A DNA stretch of 64,000 nt, taken from contig CAVSKB010000011.1 in NCBI GenBank assembly GCA_963728295.1, positions 372,001 through 436,000 on the forward strand, written 5' to 3'. Numbering within the stretch: position 1 is the stretch's first letter; every line of letters starts with the position of its first letter. Shown here piece by piece: positions 10,053 through 18,134 of the stretch. This stretch comes from DATJKD01 sp963728295. Its GTDB lineage: Bacteria; Pseudomonadota; Gammaproteobacteria; Steroidobacterales; Steroidobacteraceae. Below the pieces are notes generated by a model. That model was not told the origin of the DNA and searched no databases. It was given only the letters and a program-made list of their open reading frames with translations. Made by a program: the position numbers and the translations under genes.

Positions 10053-10877
10053 ATGGCCGGACTGAATCGCCTCCTAGGCAAGGTCGCAGTCGTCACCGGC
10101 TCGACGAAGGGCATCGGCCGTGCCATCGCCACTGTATTCGCGGCCGAGGGCGCCCGGGTCGTCGTCTCCGGCCGCGACGCCGCGTCCGGCGCCTCGGTCG
10201 TCAGCGCGATCGCCGCGTCGGGCGGCGAGGCCATCTTCGTGCAAGCGGACGTGGGCCGCGAAGACGATGTACGCGCGCTGATTGCGAAGGCCGATTCGAC
10301 CTGGGGGCGGCTCGACATCCTCGTCAACAACGCGGCTCCTTCGGACTTTATCGCGGAGGGCGGCGAGGAGTCCGTTGTCAATCTGCCAACGGAGAGCTGG
10401 GAGTTCATGCTGCGAGTGACCGCGACCGGTCCCTTCTGGGGCTGCAAGTACGCAGTGCCCCTGATGCAGCGAGGCGGGGGCGGGTCGATTGTCAATATCG
10501 GCTCGATGTCGTCCAAGGTTGGTCTGCAGCGGCTTGCCGCCTATACGGCCGCAAAGGGCGCGCTGAATGCCCTGACTCGACAGGTGGCAGTGGAGTACGG
10601 CAAGGACGGGATCCGCTGCAATGTGATCATCATCGGATTCATCCCCAGCGGCACCAATGCCTCGCAGAAGGTAATGGAGGATCCGGTGTCGGGCCCGATC
10701 GTTCGTTCGCTGAGCCTTACCCGGCTCGGGCGACCGGAGGACGTGGCCTATGCCTGCGTGTGGCTGTCTTCCGACGAAGCCGAGTTCATTACGGGGATCG
10801 AGCTTCCGGTGGACGGCGGCGTCCTGGTGCGACCGGCGGCCCCGGAGATCCGGGTGCAGGAACCGCCGCCGCATTAG
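10053..10877 (+). CDS. SDR-family oxidoreductase
   Basis: 274 residues from ATG 10053, eight bases after GAGGAG. Classical SDR: cofactor motif TGSTKGIG at 15-22, NNAAPSDF at 92-99, serine in NIGSMSSK near 151-153, and Y164-x3-K168 in YTAAK. The C-terminus ITGIELPVDGGV is the usual dinucleotide-side ending. A basic residue (Arg40-Arg41 region after the second strand, VSGRD) hints at NADP preference but is not decisive. It lies 38 bp after the TBDR and 19 bp before the P450, and would oxidise a secondary alcohol or reduce a ketone of the imported substrate. Confidence 0.9.
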   Translation: MAGLNRLLGKVAVVTGSTKGIGRAIATVFAAEGARVVVSGRDAASGASVVSAIAASGGEAIFVQADVGREDDVRALIAKADSTWGRLDILVNNAAPSDFIAEGGEESVVNLPTESWEFMLRVTATGPFWGCKYAVPLMQRGGGGSIVNIGSMSSKVGLQRLAAYTAAKGALNALTRQVAVEYGKDGIRCNVIIIGFIPSGTNASQKVMEDPVSGPIVRSLSLTRLGRPEDVAYACVWLSSDEAEFITGIELPVDGGVLVRPAAPEIRVQEPPPH

Positions 10878-10896
10878 TGCGGTGCCGGAGGCACAG

Positions 10897-12150
10897 ATGT
10901 CCACGACAACGCCGTTCGATGTCGACCTGATGCAGACCGCCGCCCTTGGCGACGCGATCCTGTCGGAGCTCGACCGCCTGAGAGAGCTGGACCCGATTCA
11001 TTTCAGTCCTGCCACCGGGGGCTGGCTGATCACACGCCACGAGGACGTGATGAAGGGGCTGAGCGGCGACCTTCCGCTATCGACCAATCGACTGCCGGCC
11101 ATCCAGTTCCTCTCGATCCCGGAAGCGGAATGGCCGGCGCGCATACCAAACCTGCTTCGATACATCCCGAACTGGATTATCTCCCTCGATCCGCCGGCCC
11201 ACACGCGGCAACGGAAGCTCCTGGTCAAGGCATTCAACAGGCAGACTGTTGAACGTGTGCGCCCATACGTGCGCGAGCGTGTCGCCTCGTTGCTCGAGGC
11301 TGCCGAGTCCGCCGGCGAGGTGGAGTTCGTGGAGGGCATCGCCCGCCAATTGCCGGGCGCGGTAATTCTGCGCCAGCTCGGGCTTCCGGAGAGCTACGTC
11401 CCGAAACTCAAGGGGTGGGCCAACGCCTTCCAGGCGGGACTCTCGACTTCACGTCCGCACCCGGAATGGCTTGAAGCGGCCGATCGCGCGATGGCGGAGA
11501 TGAACGAGATGTTCCTTCTGGCGATCGATGAGCGCCGACAGCAGCCGCGCGACGATCTGCTGACGGAGCTGCTCCACGCCACCGAGGAGGGCGATTCGCT
11601 CTCCCCGGACGAGATGCTGGCAGCCCTATCGCTCTTGCTGGTCGCCGGCCACGATACGACGCACAACTCGATGACCCTGGGCGTCGTGGCCCTGGACCGC
11701 AGCCCGGAGGCGTGGGATTTCATGCGCGCTCACCCCGAGAAGATCCTGGGTTGCGTCAGCGAGATCATGCGCATCTCGGCCATGTCCGCGGCGCAGGCGC
11801 GAATAGCGACCCAGGATTTCGACTGGCACGACAGGAAAATCCGACGCGGCGACGTCCTGTTCATGATGCAGGCCGCCGGCAACCGGGACCCGCGTGTCTA
11901 TGCGCAGCCGACCCAGCTTCACTTCGGCCACGACAATACACGGGACCTTACATTCGGGCCGGGGCTGCATCATTGCGTCGGCCACCTGCTGGCGAAGATG
12001 CAGCTGACCGAGTTCTTCAGTGCCCTCGTTCAGCGATTCGACCGGGTCGAGGTGCTGGACCCTCAGCTCGAGTTCCAGCCACAGATCGCCTTTCGTGGCC
12101 TGTATCGGCTGAACGTGCGGTTTCATCAGAGGAGCCCACATGCAACGTGA
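10897..12150 (+). CDS. Cytochrome P450
   Basis: 417 residues from ATG 10897, with CCGGAGGCACAG upstream. Diagnostic motifs: I-helix oxygen-activation motif LLVAGHDTTHNS, K-helix EIMR, NRDPRVY meander region, and heme loop FGPGLHHCVGH with Cys360. Length and the absence of a membrane anchor fit a soluble bacterial class I P450 that needs a ferredoxin and reductase; neither is encoded nearby. It hydroxylates an unidentified hydrophobic substrate. Its last 11 bases overlap the NTF2-like gene, so the two are translationally coupled. Similar to the P450s at 13056 and 55857. Confidence 0.93.
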   Translation: MSTTTPFDVDLMQTAALGDAILSELDRLRELDPIHFSPATGGWLITRHEDVMKGLSGDLPLSTNRLPAIQFLSIPEAEWPARIPNLLRYIPNWIISLDPPAHTRQRKLLVKAFNRQTVERVRPYVRERVASLLEAAESAGEVEFVEGIARQLPGAVILRQLGLPESYVPKLKGWANAFQAGLSTSRPHPEWLEAADRAMAEMNEMFLLAIDERRQQPRDDLLTELLHATEEGDSLSPDEMLAALSLLLVAGHDTTHNSMTLGVVALDRSPEAWDFMRAHPEKILGCVSEIMRISAMSAAQARIATQDFDWHDRKIRRGDVLFMMQAAGNRDPRVYAQPTQLHFGHDNTRDLTFGPGLHHCVGHLLAKMQLTEFFSALVQRFDRVEVLDPQLEFQPQIAFRGLYRLNVRFHQRSPHAT

Positions 12151-12577
12151 AGACAGTGAGGTGGTGGCCCGATTCTGGAAGGCCTTCGCCAGCCGTGACG
12201 TTCCCGCCGCTATGGCACTCTTCCACGCGGACGCCACGTATGAGGACCTCGGGGCGCGGCACCTGTGCAAGGGTCTACCGGAGATCACCGCGTTCTGGAA
12301 CTCGTTCTTCGAGAACGTGTCGGCCCGTGACTTCGTGGCGCAGCGAGATACCACCCTCATAGCGCCAGATGGACACTACGCCACCGAGTGGACCATGCAG
12401 TTCCGCCTCGAGGGGTCCTTCGGGGACGTCAAGGGAACGGGGCAGAAGCTTCGCTTCCAGGGCGCATCGGTGGGACGCATCGTCGACGGTCTAATCGCCT
12501 TCCAGCGCGACTACTGGGATACCGGAACGGTAATGCAGCAGCTCAACGCGTCGGCGCTCCCGGACGATCCTCTATGA
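12140..12577 (+). CDS. NTF2/SnoaL-like protein
   Basis: 145 residues starting at an ATG inside the end of the P450 gene. SnoaL-like pattern: helix REDSEVVARFWKAFASRD, strand FHADATYEDLGARHL, then WTMQFRLEGSF and a final RDYWDTGTV strand. Such small alpha+beta barrels act as isomerases, hydrolases, dehydratases or cyclases. The coupling to a P450 suggests it handles the oxygenated product (for example an epoxide or a keto/enol), but no catalytic pair can be assigned from sequence alone. Converges on the LEH-like gene of the opposite strand. Confidence 0.82.
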   Translation: MQREDSEVVARFWKAFASRDVPAAMALFHADATYEDLGARHLCKGLPEITAFWNSFFENVSARDFVAQRDTTLIAPDGHYATEWTMQFRLEGSFGDVKGTGQKLRFQGASVGRIVDGLIAFQRDYWDTGTVMQQLNASALPDDPL

Positions 12578-12639
12578 GGCGATGGGTCTGCAGGATGTCT
12601 TCGAGGACATCGGAGCTGCGCCCGAATTGGTCACCTGCA

Positions 12640-13059
12640 TCAATGGCCTACGCCGGCTCCCGGCTCACCAAGGCCCTGTAGCAGCTTGCTGTCGAAGTAC
12701 TCGCGCCAGGCGACGATCTTGCCCGAGCGGATGTCCATCATGCCGACGACGGGTACGGTGGCGAGCACACGGCCCTCGGCATTGCGCAAATAATCGATGC
12801 GCTCGGACACGACGCACGATCCCGATGATATCAATCTGACGACGTCAACCTTGATGGTCTCGATCCGTTGTTGCACGCGCGCGGCGCGCAGCAACTCGAC
12901 CACGGCGGCAGGGCCGGTGAAATCCGGAAATCCGCTCTGTATCAGCACGCAATCCCCGGACATGAGTTCCAGGAAACCGGCACAGAACTCCTCGAAGCTC
13001 GCCTCCCAGCGCAGGAAGAACTGGCGGACGAGGCTTTCGTTCGTCTCCTCGCTCGTCAT
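12640..13059 (-). CDS. Limonene-1,2-epoxide hydrolase-like protein
   Basis: 139 residues; its ATG overlaps the P450 stop as ATGA (13056-13059), so it is coupled to that gene. It shows the LEH hallmarks SERIDYL (Arg-x-Asp, equivalent to Arg99/Asp101 of Rhodococcus LEH) and WREYFD near the C-terminus. The third catalytic Asp of LEH (Asp132 in WRDYFD) is Glu here. Family knowledge: LEH opens epoxides with one water in a single concerted step. A P450-epoxide hydrolase pair is a plausible activity (epoxidation then hydrolysis), but the Asp-to-Glu change leaves this open. Confidence 0.75.
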   Translation of the reverse strand: MTSEETNESLVRQFFLRWEASFEEFCAGFLELMSGDCVLIQSGFPDFTGPAAVVELLRAARVQQRIETIKVDVVRLISSGSCVVSERIDYLRNAEGRVLATVPVVGMMDIRSGKIVAWREYFDSKLLQGLGEPGAGVGH

Positions 13060-14312
13060 GCAGCATGTTCCGGCGTTGCCACGCGTTGCCGCATCCGGAC
13101 GTCGAGCCGCGTGAGGCCCCGCTGCGTGAGGACCGGGGAGAATTCGATCCCGTCTGGAAGGATCTCGACGTCGAAACGGCGGAACAGCTCGGGCAGCAGC
13201 TCCCCGAGCTGCATCTTGGCGAGAAGGTGTCCGATGCAGTGATGGATCCCGGTACCAAAGACCAGGGACATCTCGGTCGGACGCGTCATATCCAGAGTCT
13301 CAGGGTCGGGAAACACGCGAGGATCGCGGTTTCCACCTGCCAGCATGAGCAGCACGTAATCCCCCCGACGTAGCTGCTGGCCGTGCCACTCGAAATCCGC
13401 GCTGACCACTCGCGGCTGCATTGTGGACATGGCAATGAAACGCGCAAGCTCCATGATGCTGTTGGACAGCGAATCGGGGTTCCCGAGGAGGTACTCGCGA
13501 GCCTGCGGGTGGCGCACCAGGGCGACGGTGCCGAGCGCCATGGAATTCATGGTCGTGTCGTGCCCAGCGATCAGGACGACGACGCAGACGCCGATGATCT
13601 CCTCGTCGGAGAGCCGGTCCGCGCCATCGCGGGCGGTCACCATCTCCGACAGGAAATCCTGGGATGGCGTCGCCCGGCGCCTGGCGATTTCGCGCTCGAA
13701 CAGCTCGGTCATTTCCGCCACTGTGCGCTCCATGTCGTCGAGCGCCTGGGGAGACGACTGCGCGGAGCCAAGCGCCACGTTGATGGCCAGAGACCATTCC
13801 TCGAGCCGCGGCAACGTCTCCTCGGGGATGCCGAGCAATCGCATGATGACGCGCGCCGTAGTCGCGCGCGCGACCTCGTTGACGAACTCGACTTCACCTC
13901 TGGTCCCGGCGCGATCGAGCACTGAGCGCACGGTCTGGCGGACATAGGGCCGCAGGTCTTCGATCACCTTGCGACCGAATGCTCGCGTGAGAAGCTTCCT
14001 CAAGCGAGTATGCAGCGGGGGATCCGTGAAGACGGGCCAGAAGCTGATCGTGCGCATCGTCTGAGGGAAACGAGCGGCGCGCTCGGCCTCCGGCACCGCC
14101 GCAAAGGCGGGTTGGTAGCGGACGTTCGACAGCGGCAGGCGCCCTGAATAGGCGTCGACGAGATCCTCGTGCCTGGTGACGATCCAGGCATTGGAGTTCC
14201 TGCTCCAGATCACCGGGCCAGCCTCCCGCATCGCGTTGATCTGGCCGAGCACGCCGTTTCCTATCTCGGCAATGCGGTGGAATTCGATATCGGGAGTGGT
14301 CTCAGGAATCAT
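13056..14312 (-). CDS. Cytochrome P450
   Basis: 418 residues from ATG 14312 (MIPETTPDIEF); an upstream in-frame ATG at 14417 would add a poorly conserved leader. Motifs: LIAGHDTTMNS I-helix, ELAR in the K-helix position, NRDPRVF, and heme loop FGTGIHHCIGH with the Cys at about residue 359. Closely similar in length and motif spelling to the P450 at 10897, whose operon it faces. No redox partner gene is adjacent. Coupled to the downstream LEH-like gene by a 4-base overlap. Confidence 0.93.
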   Translation of the reverse strand: MIPETTPDIEFHRIAEIGNGVLGQINAMREAGPVIWSRNSNAWIVTRHEDLVDAYSGRLPLSNVRYQPAFAAVPEAERAARFPQTMRTISFWPVFTDPPLHTRLRKLLTRAFGRKVIEDLRPYVRQTVRSVLDRAGTRGEVEFVNEVARATTARVIMRLLGIPEETLPRLEEWSLAINVALGSAQSSPQALDDMERTVAEMTELFEREIARRRATPSQDFLSEMVTARDGADRLSDEEIIGVCVVVLIAGHDTTMNSMALGTVALVRHPQAREYLLGNPDSLSNSIMELARFIAMSTMQPRVVSADFEWHGQQLRRGDYVLLMLAGGNRDPRVFPDPETLDMTRPTEMSLVFGTGIHHCIGHLLAKMQLGELLPELFRRFDVEILPDGIEFSPVLTQRGLTRLDVRMRQRVATPEHAA

Positions 14313-14366
14313 CGAGGGCGGGCTCGTTGACCGGCCGGGCGAGCTTATAGTACAAGATGCCGAATC

Positions 14367-14397
14367 GGTGTGCTGGCGGATCATTTCTGAGCACACC
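14367..14397. promoter_or_regulatory. Inverted repeat in divergent P450/UGSC promoter region
   Basis: Arms GGTGTGCT (14367-14374) and AGCACACC (14390-14397) match perfectly over 8 bp, with a 15-base spacer. The repeat lies in the ~120-bp gap between the divergent P450 and UGSC-family genes, where a shared regulator would bind. No regulator gene is adjacent, so the binding protein is unknown. Confidence 0.35.
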
Positions 14398-14431
14398 TTT
14401 GTGTGAAACCTGAACAAGACGGAGACCAGCG

Positions 14432-14989
14432 ATGGCTATCTCCTACCTGCTGCCCGTATCGGAGCCCACGCCTACCCGGGAATACGACCTCGGTCTCCGG
14501 GAAGACGGGCCTCTGGTGATCGGACTGCTCGCCAATGGATTTCCGGATGCGGACAACTATCTCCAGAGACAGGCCGAGGCACTCGCGCGGCGCTTGCCCG
14601 GAGTCGAGTTCCGCGCGGCGGTCAAGGGCAGGTCCGATCAGCTCAGCGCGGGAATTCAGGAGCCATTGCTGTCGAAGATGGCCGACGAGTGCGATGCGGT
14701 GCTCATCGCATGGGGTCACTGTGGCAGCTGCACCTCCGGAGTGACCCGCGATGCGATTGCATTTGCGGAGCGGGGCATTCCTTCCGTCACGCTGATCTGT
14801 GACGTGTTCTGGAAGTATTCGGAGTGGATGCAGGGCGCGCTCGGGATGACGAATATTCCACGCGTGCAGATTCCCTATCCTGTCGCAGGTACCTCCGAGA
14901 AGAGTCAACGCGACGTGGCTGAGCAGGTGGCACCGCAGATCCTCGACAAGCTGATGGCGCGACAAGCCGTCGATGCCGGACATTGCTGA
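14432..14989 (+). CDS. UGSC-family protein, cysteine form (CGSC motif)
   Basis: 185 residues from ATG 14432 with GGAG upstream. The centre holds AWGHCGSCTSGVTRDAIAF. Some members of the UGSC (seleno)protein family carry selenocysteine at the first position of U-G-S-C; here it is Cys, giving CGSC at about residue 95-98, so no selenocysteine decoding is needed. The rest looks like a small Rossmann-like alpha/beta fold (VIGLLANGFPDADNYL, DAVLIAWGHCG, VTLICDVFWKY). The reaction is not established to my knowledge; the motif suggests thiol redox or nucleophilic chemistry. It overlaps the next gene by 17 bases. Confidence 0.6.
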   Translation: MAISYLLPVSEPTPTREYDLGLREDGPLVIGLLANGFPDADNYLQRQAEALARRLPGVEFRAAVKGRSDQLSAGIQEPLLSKMADECDAVLIAWGHCGSCTSGVTRDAIAFAERGIPSVTLICDVFWKYSEWMQGALGMTNIPRVQIPYPVAGTSEKSQRDVAEQVAPQILDKLMARQAVDAGHC

Positions 14990-16046
14990 GGCGGCGGACG
15001 AGGAAGCTGCGCTCGAGCAGCTGCATCGGGCAAGCCACACCGATGGCCTGCCGGTCGTAATACCCACGCCGCGGCGCGTCGAGGAGATGATCCGTGCCGG
15101 CGGCTACGATCCGGACGTCTCGCTCGGTGCGGTCGGGCCGAGCCAGTCGGCTGCGACGATTCAAGCCGTGGCCGTCAACGCCGTCATGGCTGGATGCCTG
15201 CCGACTCACTTTCCCGTGGTCGTGGCTGCGGTCAGTGCGATCTGTGATCCGGAGTTCGATCTCACCGAGGTCCAGGTCACGACGCACCCCGTGACGCCGA
15301 TCCTGATCGTCAACGGCCCAGCGCGCGAGTTATGTGGTCTCTCGTCGGGATTCGGGGCGTTTGGTCCGGGGCATCGCGCGAATGCCTCCATCGGCCGGGC
15401 CGTGCGGCTCGTCATGATGAACATCGGAGGTGCGCGGCCCGGTGTCAACGACATGGCGATCTACGGGCACCCGGCAAAATTCACGTTCTGCGCCGCCGAA
15501 GATGAAGAGGCGTCCCCGTGGCCACCACTTCACGTGTCGCGCGGATGGCAGCCCGATCAAAGCACCGTGACGGCGGCGGCCGTCGAAGGTCCGCACTCGG
15601 TCATCTGCGCACCGATGTCGCCTGACTGCGTGGAAATGGCTGTCCCTGCGGCGATCGCTGCCATCGCGAGCGCCGTCGGATCGCCGGGATCGAACACGAC
15701 GTACTTCGAGCGCGGCACGATCGTCGTGGTCATAAATCAGCTGCTTGCCCGCATGTTCTCTGATGCGGGGTACAGCCGGCAGGGCATGCAGGAGCAACTC
15801 GTGGAGCGCTCGCGCCATCCACGCCGCGTACTGCGGCAGTTGAATCCGGCGCTGATGCCGCCCGGGCCCGACGATGACCTCGTCCCCCGCAGGGACCCGG
15901 GAACAATCCTGATCGTCGTGGCCGGAGGAAGGGGCAACTACGCGATGGTATGCCCCACGCTCGGTGTCGGGCCGCACAACAACGCCGCCGTCACCAAGGA
16001 GATCGAGATCAATCAGATGTGCATGCTTCCGTCCGCGAGCCAGTAA
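14973..16046 (+). CDS. Conserved partner of the UGSC-family protein, ends at an in-frame TAA
   Basis: 357 codons from ATG 14973, overlapping the UGSC gene. Conserved-looking blocks include HTDGLPVVIPTPRRVEEM near the N-terminus, THPVTPILIVNGPARE and GRANASIGRAVRLVMMN-like helices, and ILIVVAGGRGNYAM near the end. I do not recognise a named enzyme family; such proteins occur beside or fused to UGSC domains. The frame ends at TAA 16044-16046, but the same frame continues beyond it with well-formed protein sequence to TGA 16233-16235. The true protein may therefore be ~420 residues, truncated here by a nonsense change or base-call error. Confidence 0.6.
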   Translation: MPDIAEAADEEAALEQLHRASHTDGLPVVIPTPRRVEEMIRAGGYDPDVSLGAVGPSQSAATIQAVAVNAVMAGCLPTHFPVVVAAVSAICDPEFDLTEVQVTTHPVTPILIVNGPARELCGLSSGFGAFGPGHRANASIGRAVRLVMMNIGGARPGVNDMAIYGHPAKFTFCAAEDEEASPWPPLHVSRGWQPDQSTVTAAAVEGPHSVICAPMSPDCVEMAVPAAIAAIASAVGSPGSNTTYFERGTIVVVINQLLARMFSDAGYSRQGMQEQLVERSRHPRRVLRQLNPALMPPGPDDDLVPRRDPGTILIVVAGGRGNYAMVCPTLGVGPHNNAAVTKEIEINQMCMLPSASQ

Positions 16047-16235
16047 GGCCGCGGATTCAAAGCGACCTGTGTCTTCGAGCGGCCGGCGGATTTTCTCATC
16101 TTCGTCTCAGGGGACAACGGCGGCGCGTATTCAGGATATTTCCCGACCTGGGGCGGCGGACCGCGTGGCAGCCTGGCTGTGACCAGGAAGATCCGCAGCG
16201 CTGATGTCTGCGAGATTCCGGCAAGCAACCGCTGA
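16047..16235 (+). other. In-frame coding continuation beyond TAA of the UGSC partner gene
   Basis: Reading straight on in the same frame after TAA 16044 gives FERPADFLIFVSGDNGGAYS, then a Gly-rich GYFPTWGGGPRG turn and LAVTRKIRSADVC before TGA 16233. It has the amino-acid character of a real C-terminal domain edge rather than random sequence. It overlaps the start of the MFS gene by about 30 bases. Confidence 0.5.
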
Positions 16236-17487
16236 GGCAACGTTATTGAACAGGCCTGCTCGCTGGTTCCACGGGTGGACCGTGGTTGGGACCGCGTTCC
16301 TGTCGCAGGGATTCGCGATCGGGTTATCCACCTCGACTTATGGCGTCTATGTCCTGCCGATCGGTGCAGACCTTGATGCTTCGCGTTTTCAAACTACGCT
16401 GGGCTACGCGCTGCTCATGGCAGGTCTCAGCGTGACGGCGCCGATCGCCGGTCGGCTGATCGAGCGCGGCTCCATTCGCATGATAATGATCGCTGGCGTG
16501 GTGCTGCTGGCTTCGGGGCTGGCGCTGCTCTCCGTCGCGAATCACATAGCGCAGATCATCATAATCTATGCGACGTTCATCGCCGTTGGCGCGACGCTTG
16601 CGGGAGCTCTCCCGGCGTCGACACTGGTCGTAAACTGGTTCGATGCGCGCAGGGGCCGGGCATTGGGCATCAGCACGGTAGGAGCGTCCGCCGGAGGCCT
16701 GGTCCTGCCGCCTGTAGCGGCAAACTTGATCGAGCAGATGGGATGGCGCGCCTCATGTCAGGTCCTGGCAGTTGCCGCCGTGCTGATCGCAGTCCCCCTC
16801 ATCTACTGGGCAGTGTCAAACCGGCCTGAGGATCGCAGTCTGGTCGCCGATGGCCTTCAACGCACGCGTGATCCGCAGACCCAGCGGCCGATTGCTTCGA
16901 GCGTCGGCGTCCGAGACATCCTTCGATCGCCGGCGTTCTGGGCAGTTGCCGTGGCCGCCGGCGCGGGCAACTGCGTCACCAGCGGCCTGCTGGTGAACAT
17001 CGTGCCACTCGCCGTTGATCACGGTTATGAGCACACGAGGTCGGCGTATCTCATTTCGATTTTCACGGTCGGACTCGTGGCGGGCAAGTTGCTGATCGGA
17101 GCCGCAAGTGATCGCTTCAGGACCGCGACGCTCTGGCAGCTGTCGCTGGGCCTCGCAGCGCTTGGGGTGTTACTCGTTGCCAACGTCACGAGCCTGTCAG
17201 GTCTTGCCGTCGCATGCGCGCTCGCCGGCCTGGGGTCCGGTGGCTACTATCCGCTCATCGGAATGTCGATCGCCGACAGCTTTCCACGCCCCGCGTTCGG
17301 CCGCGTCATGGGACTGGTCCTGCCTGTTCTGTACCTGATTGCGCTGCCCGGCGCGCCTCTGGCCGGCCTGGTGTTCGATCGAGCAGGGTCGTACGTCCCG
17401 GCGATGTGGGCATTCGCCGGCACGCTCGCGGTCGGAGCCATAGCGATCCGTCTTGGAAAGCCAGGGCGGGTATCGTCCGGTAGGTAG
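16204..17487 (+). CDS. MFS transporter
   Basis: 427 residues with 12 predicted hydrophobic segments in two groups of six, separated by a hydrophilic loop at about 215-235 (RPEDRSLVADGLQRTRDPQ). Typical MFS features are GWTVVGTAFLSQGFAIG in TM1, RGRALGISTVGASAGG after TM4, and a second-half motif GAASDRFRTATLWQ. It resembles the monocarboxylate/oxalate-formate-like branch, but the substrate cannot be read from sequence. It begins inside the readthrough tail of the UGSC partner gene, so it is co-transcribed with that pair and may import their substrate. Confidence 0.88.
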   Translation: MSARFRQATAEATLLNRPARWFHGWTVVGTAFLSQGFAIGLSTSTYGVYVLPIGADLDASRFQTTLGYALLMAGLSVTAPIAGRLIERGSIRMIMIAGVVLLASGLALLSVANHIAQIIIIYATFIAVGATLAGALPASTLVVNWFDARRGRALGISTVGASAGGLVLPPVAANLIEQMGWRASCQVLAVAAVLIAVPLIYWAVSNRPEDRSLVADGLQRTRDPQTQRPIASSVGVRDILRSPAFWAVAVAAGAGNCVTSGLLVNIVPLAVDHGYEHTRSAYLISIFTVGLVAGKLLIGAASDRFRTATLWQLSLGLAALGVLLVANVTSLSGLAVACALAGLGSGGYYPLIGMSIADSFPRPAFGRVMGLVLPVLYLIALPGAPLAGLVFDRAGSYVPAMWAFAGTLAVGAIAIRLGKPGRVSSGR

Positions 17488-17585
17488 GTAAACAGATGAT
17501 ATGCAAGCAAACACCACGCGCCGCCGTCTGTTATTCTTTTCCCGGCCGCGGATGCGACATCATGCAGCGAGCCTAGGGAGGCGTC

Positions 17586-17975
17586 ATGGCAGCTGATCAT
17601 GAAACTACCTTGCGCCGGTTCATGAGCGACTGGAGCAAGGACTTCGAGTCGATCATCCAATCCTACAGGCAGTACCTGGCCGCCGACGTGGTCTGGGAGC
17701 AGGGCCCGATCCCCACCACGCGCTCCCTCGACGAGGCGATCGCGCTCCTACGCCAGTTTCGCGAGCGGGTGGGACTGGAGAGTTTCCCGGCCGACGTGCG
17801 CCAGGTCGTGGTCAGGGGCGACGTCGGATTTGCCGAGCGCGTCGATCACCTCCGCCGTCGGGACGGAACCGTGATTGCATCCATCCCGGTGACCGGTGTC
17901 TTCGAATTCAACGCCGCAGGCAAGATTTCCGCCTGGCGCGAGTACTTCGATTCGACTGCAGTTCCGAGGCTTTGA
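17586..17975 (+). CDS. Limonene-1,2-epoxide hydrolase-like protein
   Basis: 129 residues from ATG 17586 behind CTAGGGAGGCGTC. Contains FAERVDHL (Arg-x-Asp pair), PVTGVFEF, and WREYFDST at the end, the LEH arrangement. As in the protein at 12640, the position of LEH Asp132 is Glu. Tyr and Trp residues in the N-terminal half (SYRQYLAADVVWEQG) would line the pocket. It stands alone, 98 bp after the MFS gene and 159 bp before a TBDR. Epoxide hydrolysis or a related isomerisation is likely. Confidence 0.75.
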   Translation: MAADHETTLRRFMSDWSKDFESIIQSYRQYLAADVVWEQGPIPTTRSLDEAIALLRQFRERVGLESFPADVRQVVVRGDVGFAERVDHLRRRDGTVIASIPVTGVFEFNAAGKISAWREYFDSTAVPRL

Positions 17976-18087
17976 GCAATCCGACTTCTTGCATAGTTCG
18001 CGAACGCATCATAGACTAGCTCAACACTACGCCTGCGTTCGAATCCAGCTGATTCTGCTCACATTAACGGCGGGCGACACGCTGATT

Positions 18088-18103
18088 GTTGTAATCCGAC
18101 AAC
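18088..18103. promoter_or_regulatory. Inverted repeat upstream of TBDR
   Basis: GTTGT (18088-18092) and ACAAC (18099-18103) flank a 6-base spacer, about 32 bp before the TBDR start. Size and position fit a regulator half-site pair, but the arms are short and could be chance. Confidence 0.25.
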
Positions 18104-18134
18104 GCTTCGACCGACGAACAGAGGGGGAAGGACT

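Noticed and set aside
12578..12639. Possible small gene between convergent NTF2 and LEH-like genes
   Set aside because: Only about 60 bp, with no start-ribosome site pair or hairpin.
14700..14750. Selenocysteine decoding in the UGSC-family gene
   Set aside because: The motif position is a TGT/TGC cysteine codon and there is no in-frame TGA in the gene, so no SECIS element is needed.
16044..16046. Pyrrolysine or other recoding at the in-frame stop
   Set aside because: The codon is TAA, not TAG or TGA, and no recoding structure is apparent; nonsense change or base error is simpler.
17996..18005. Palindrome GTTCGCGAAC upstream of the second TBDR
   Set aside because: Only 10 bp, in GC-rich DNA where such sites are common, and over 125 bp from the start with no adjacent regulator.
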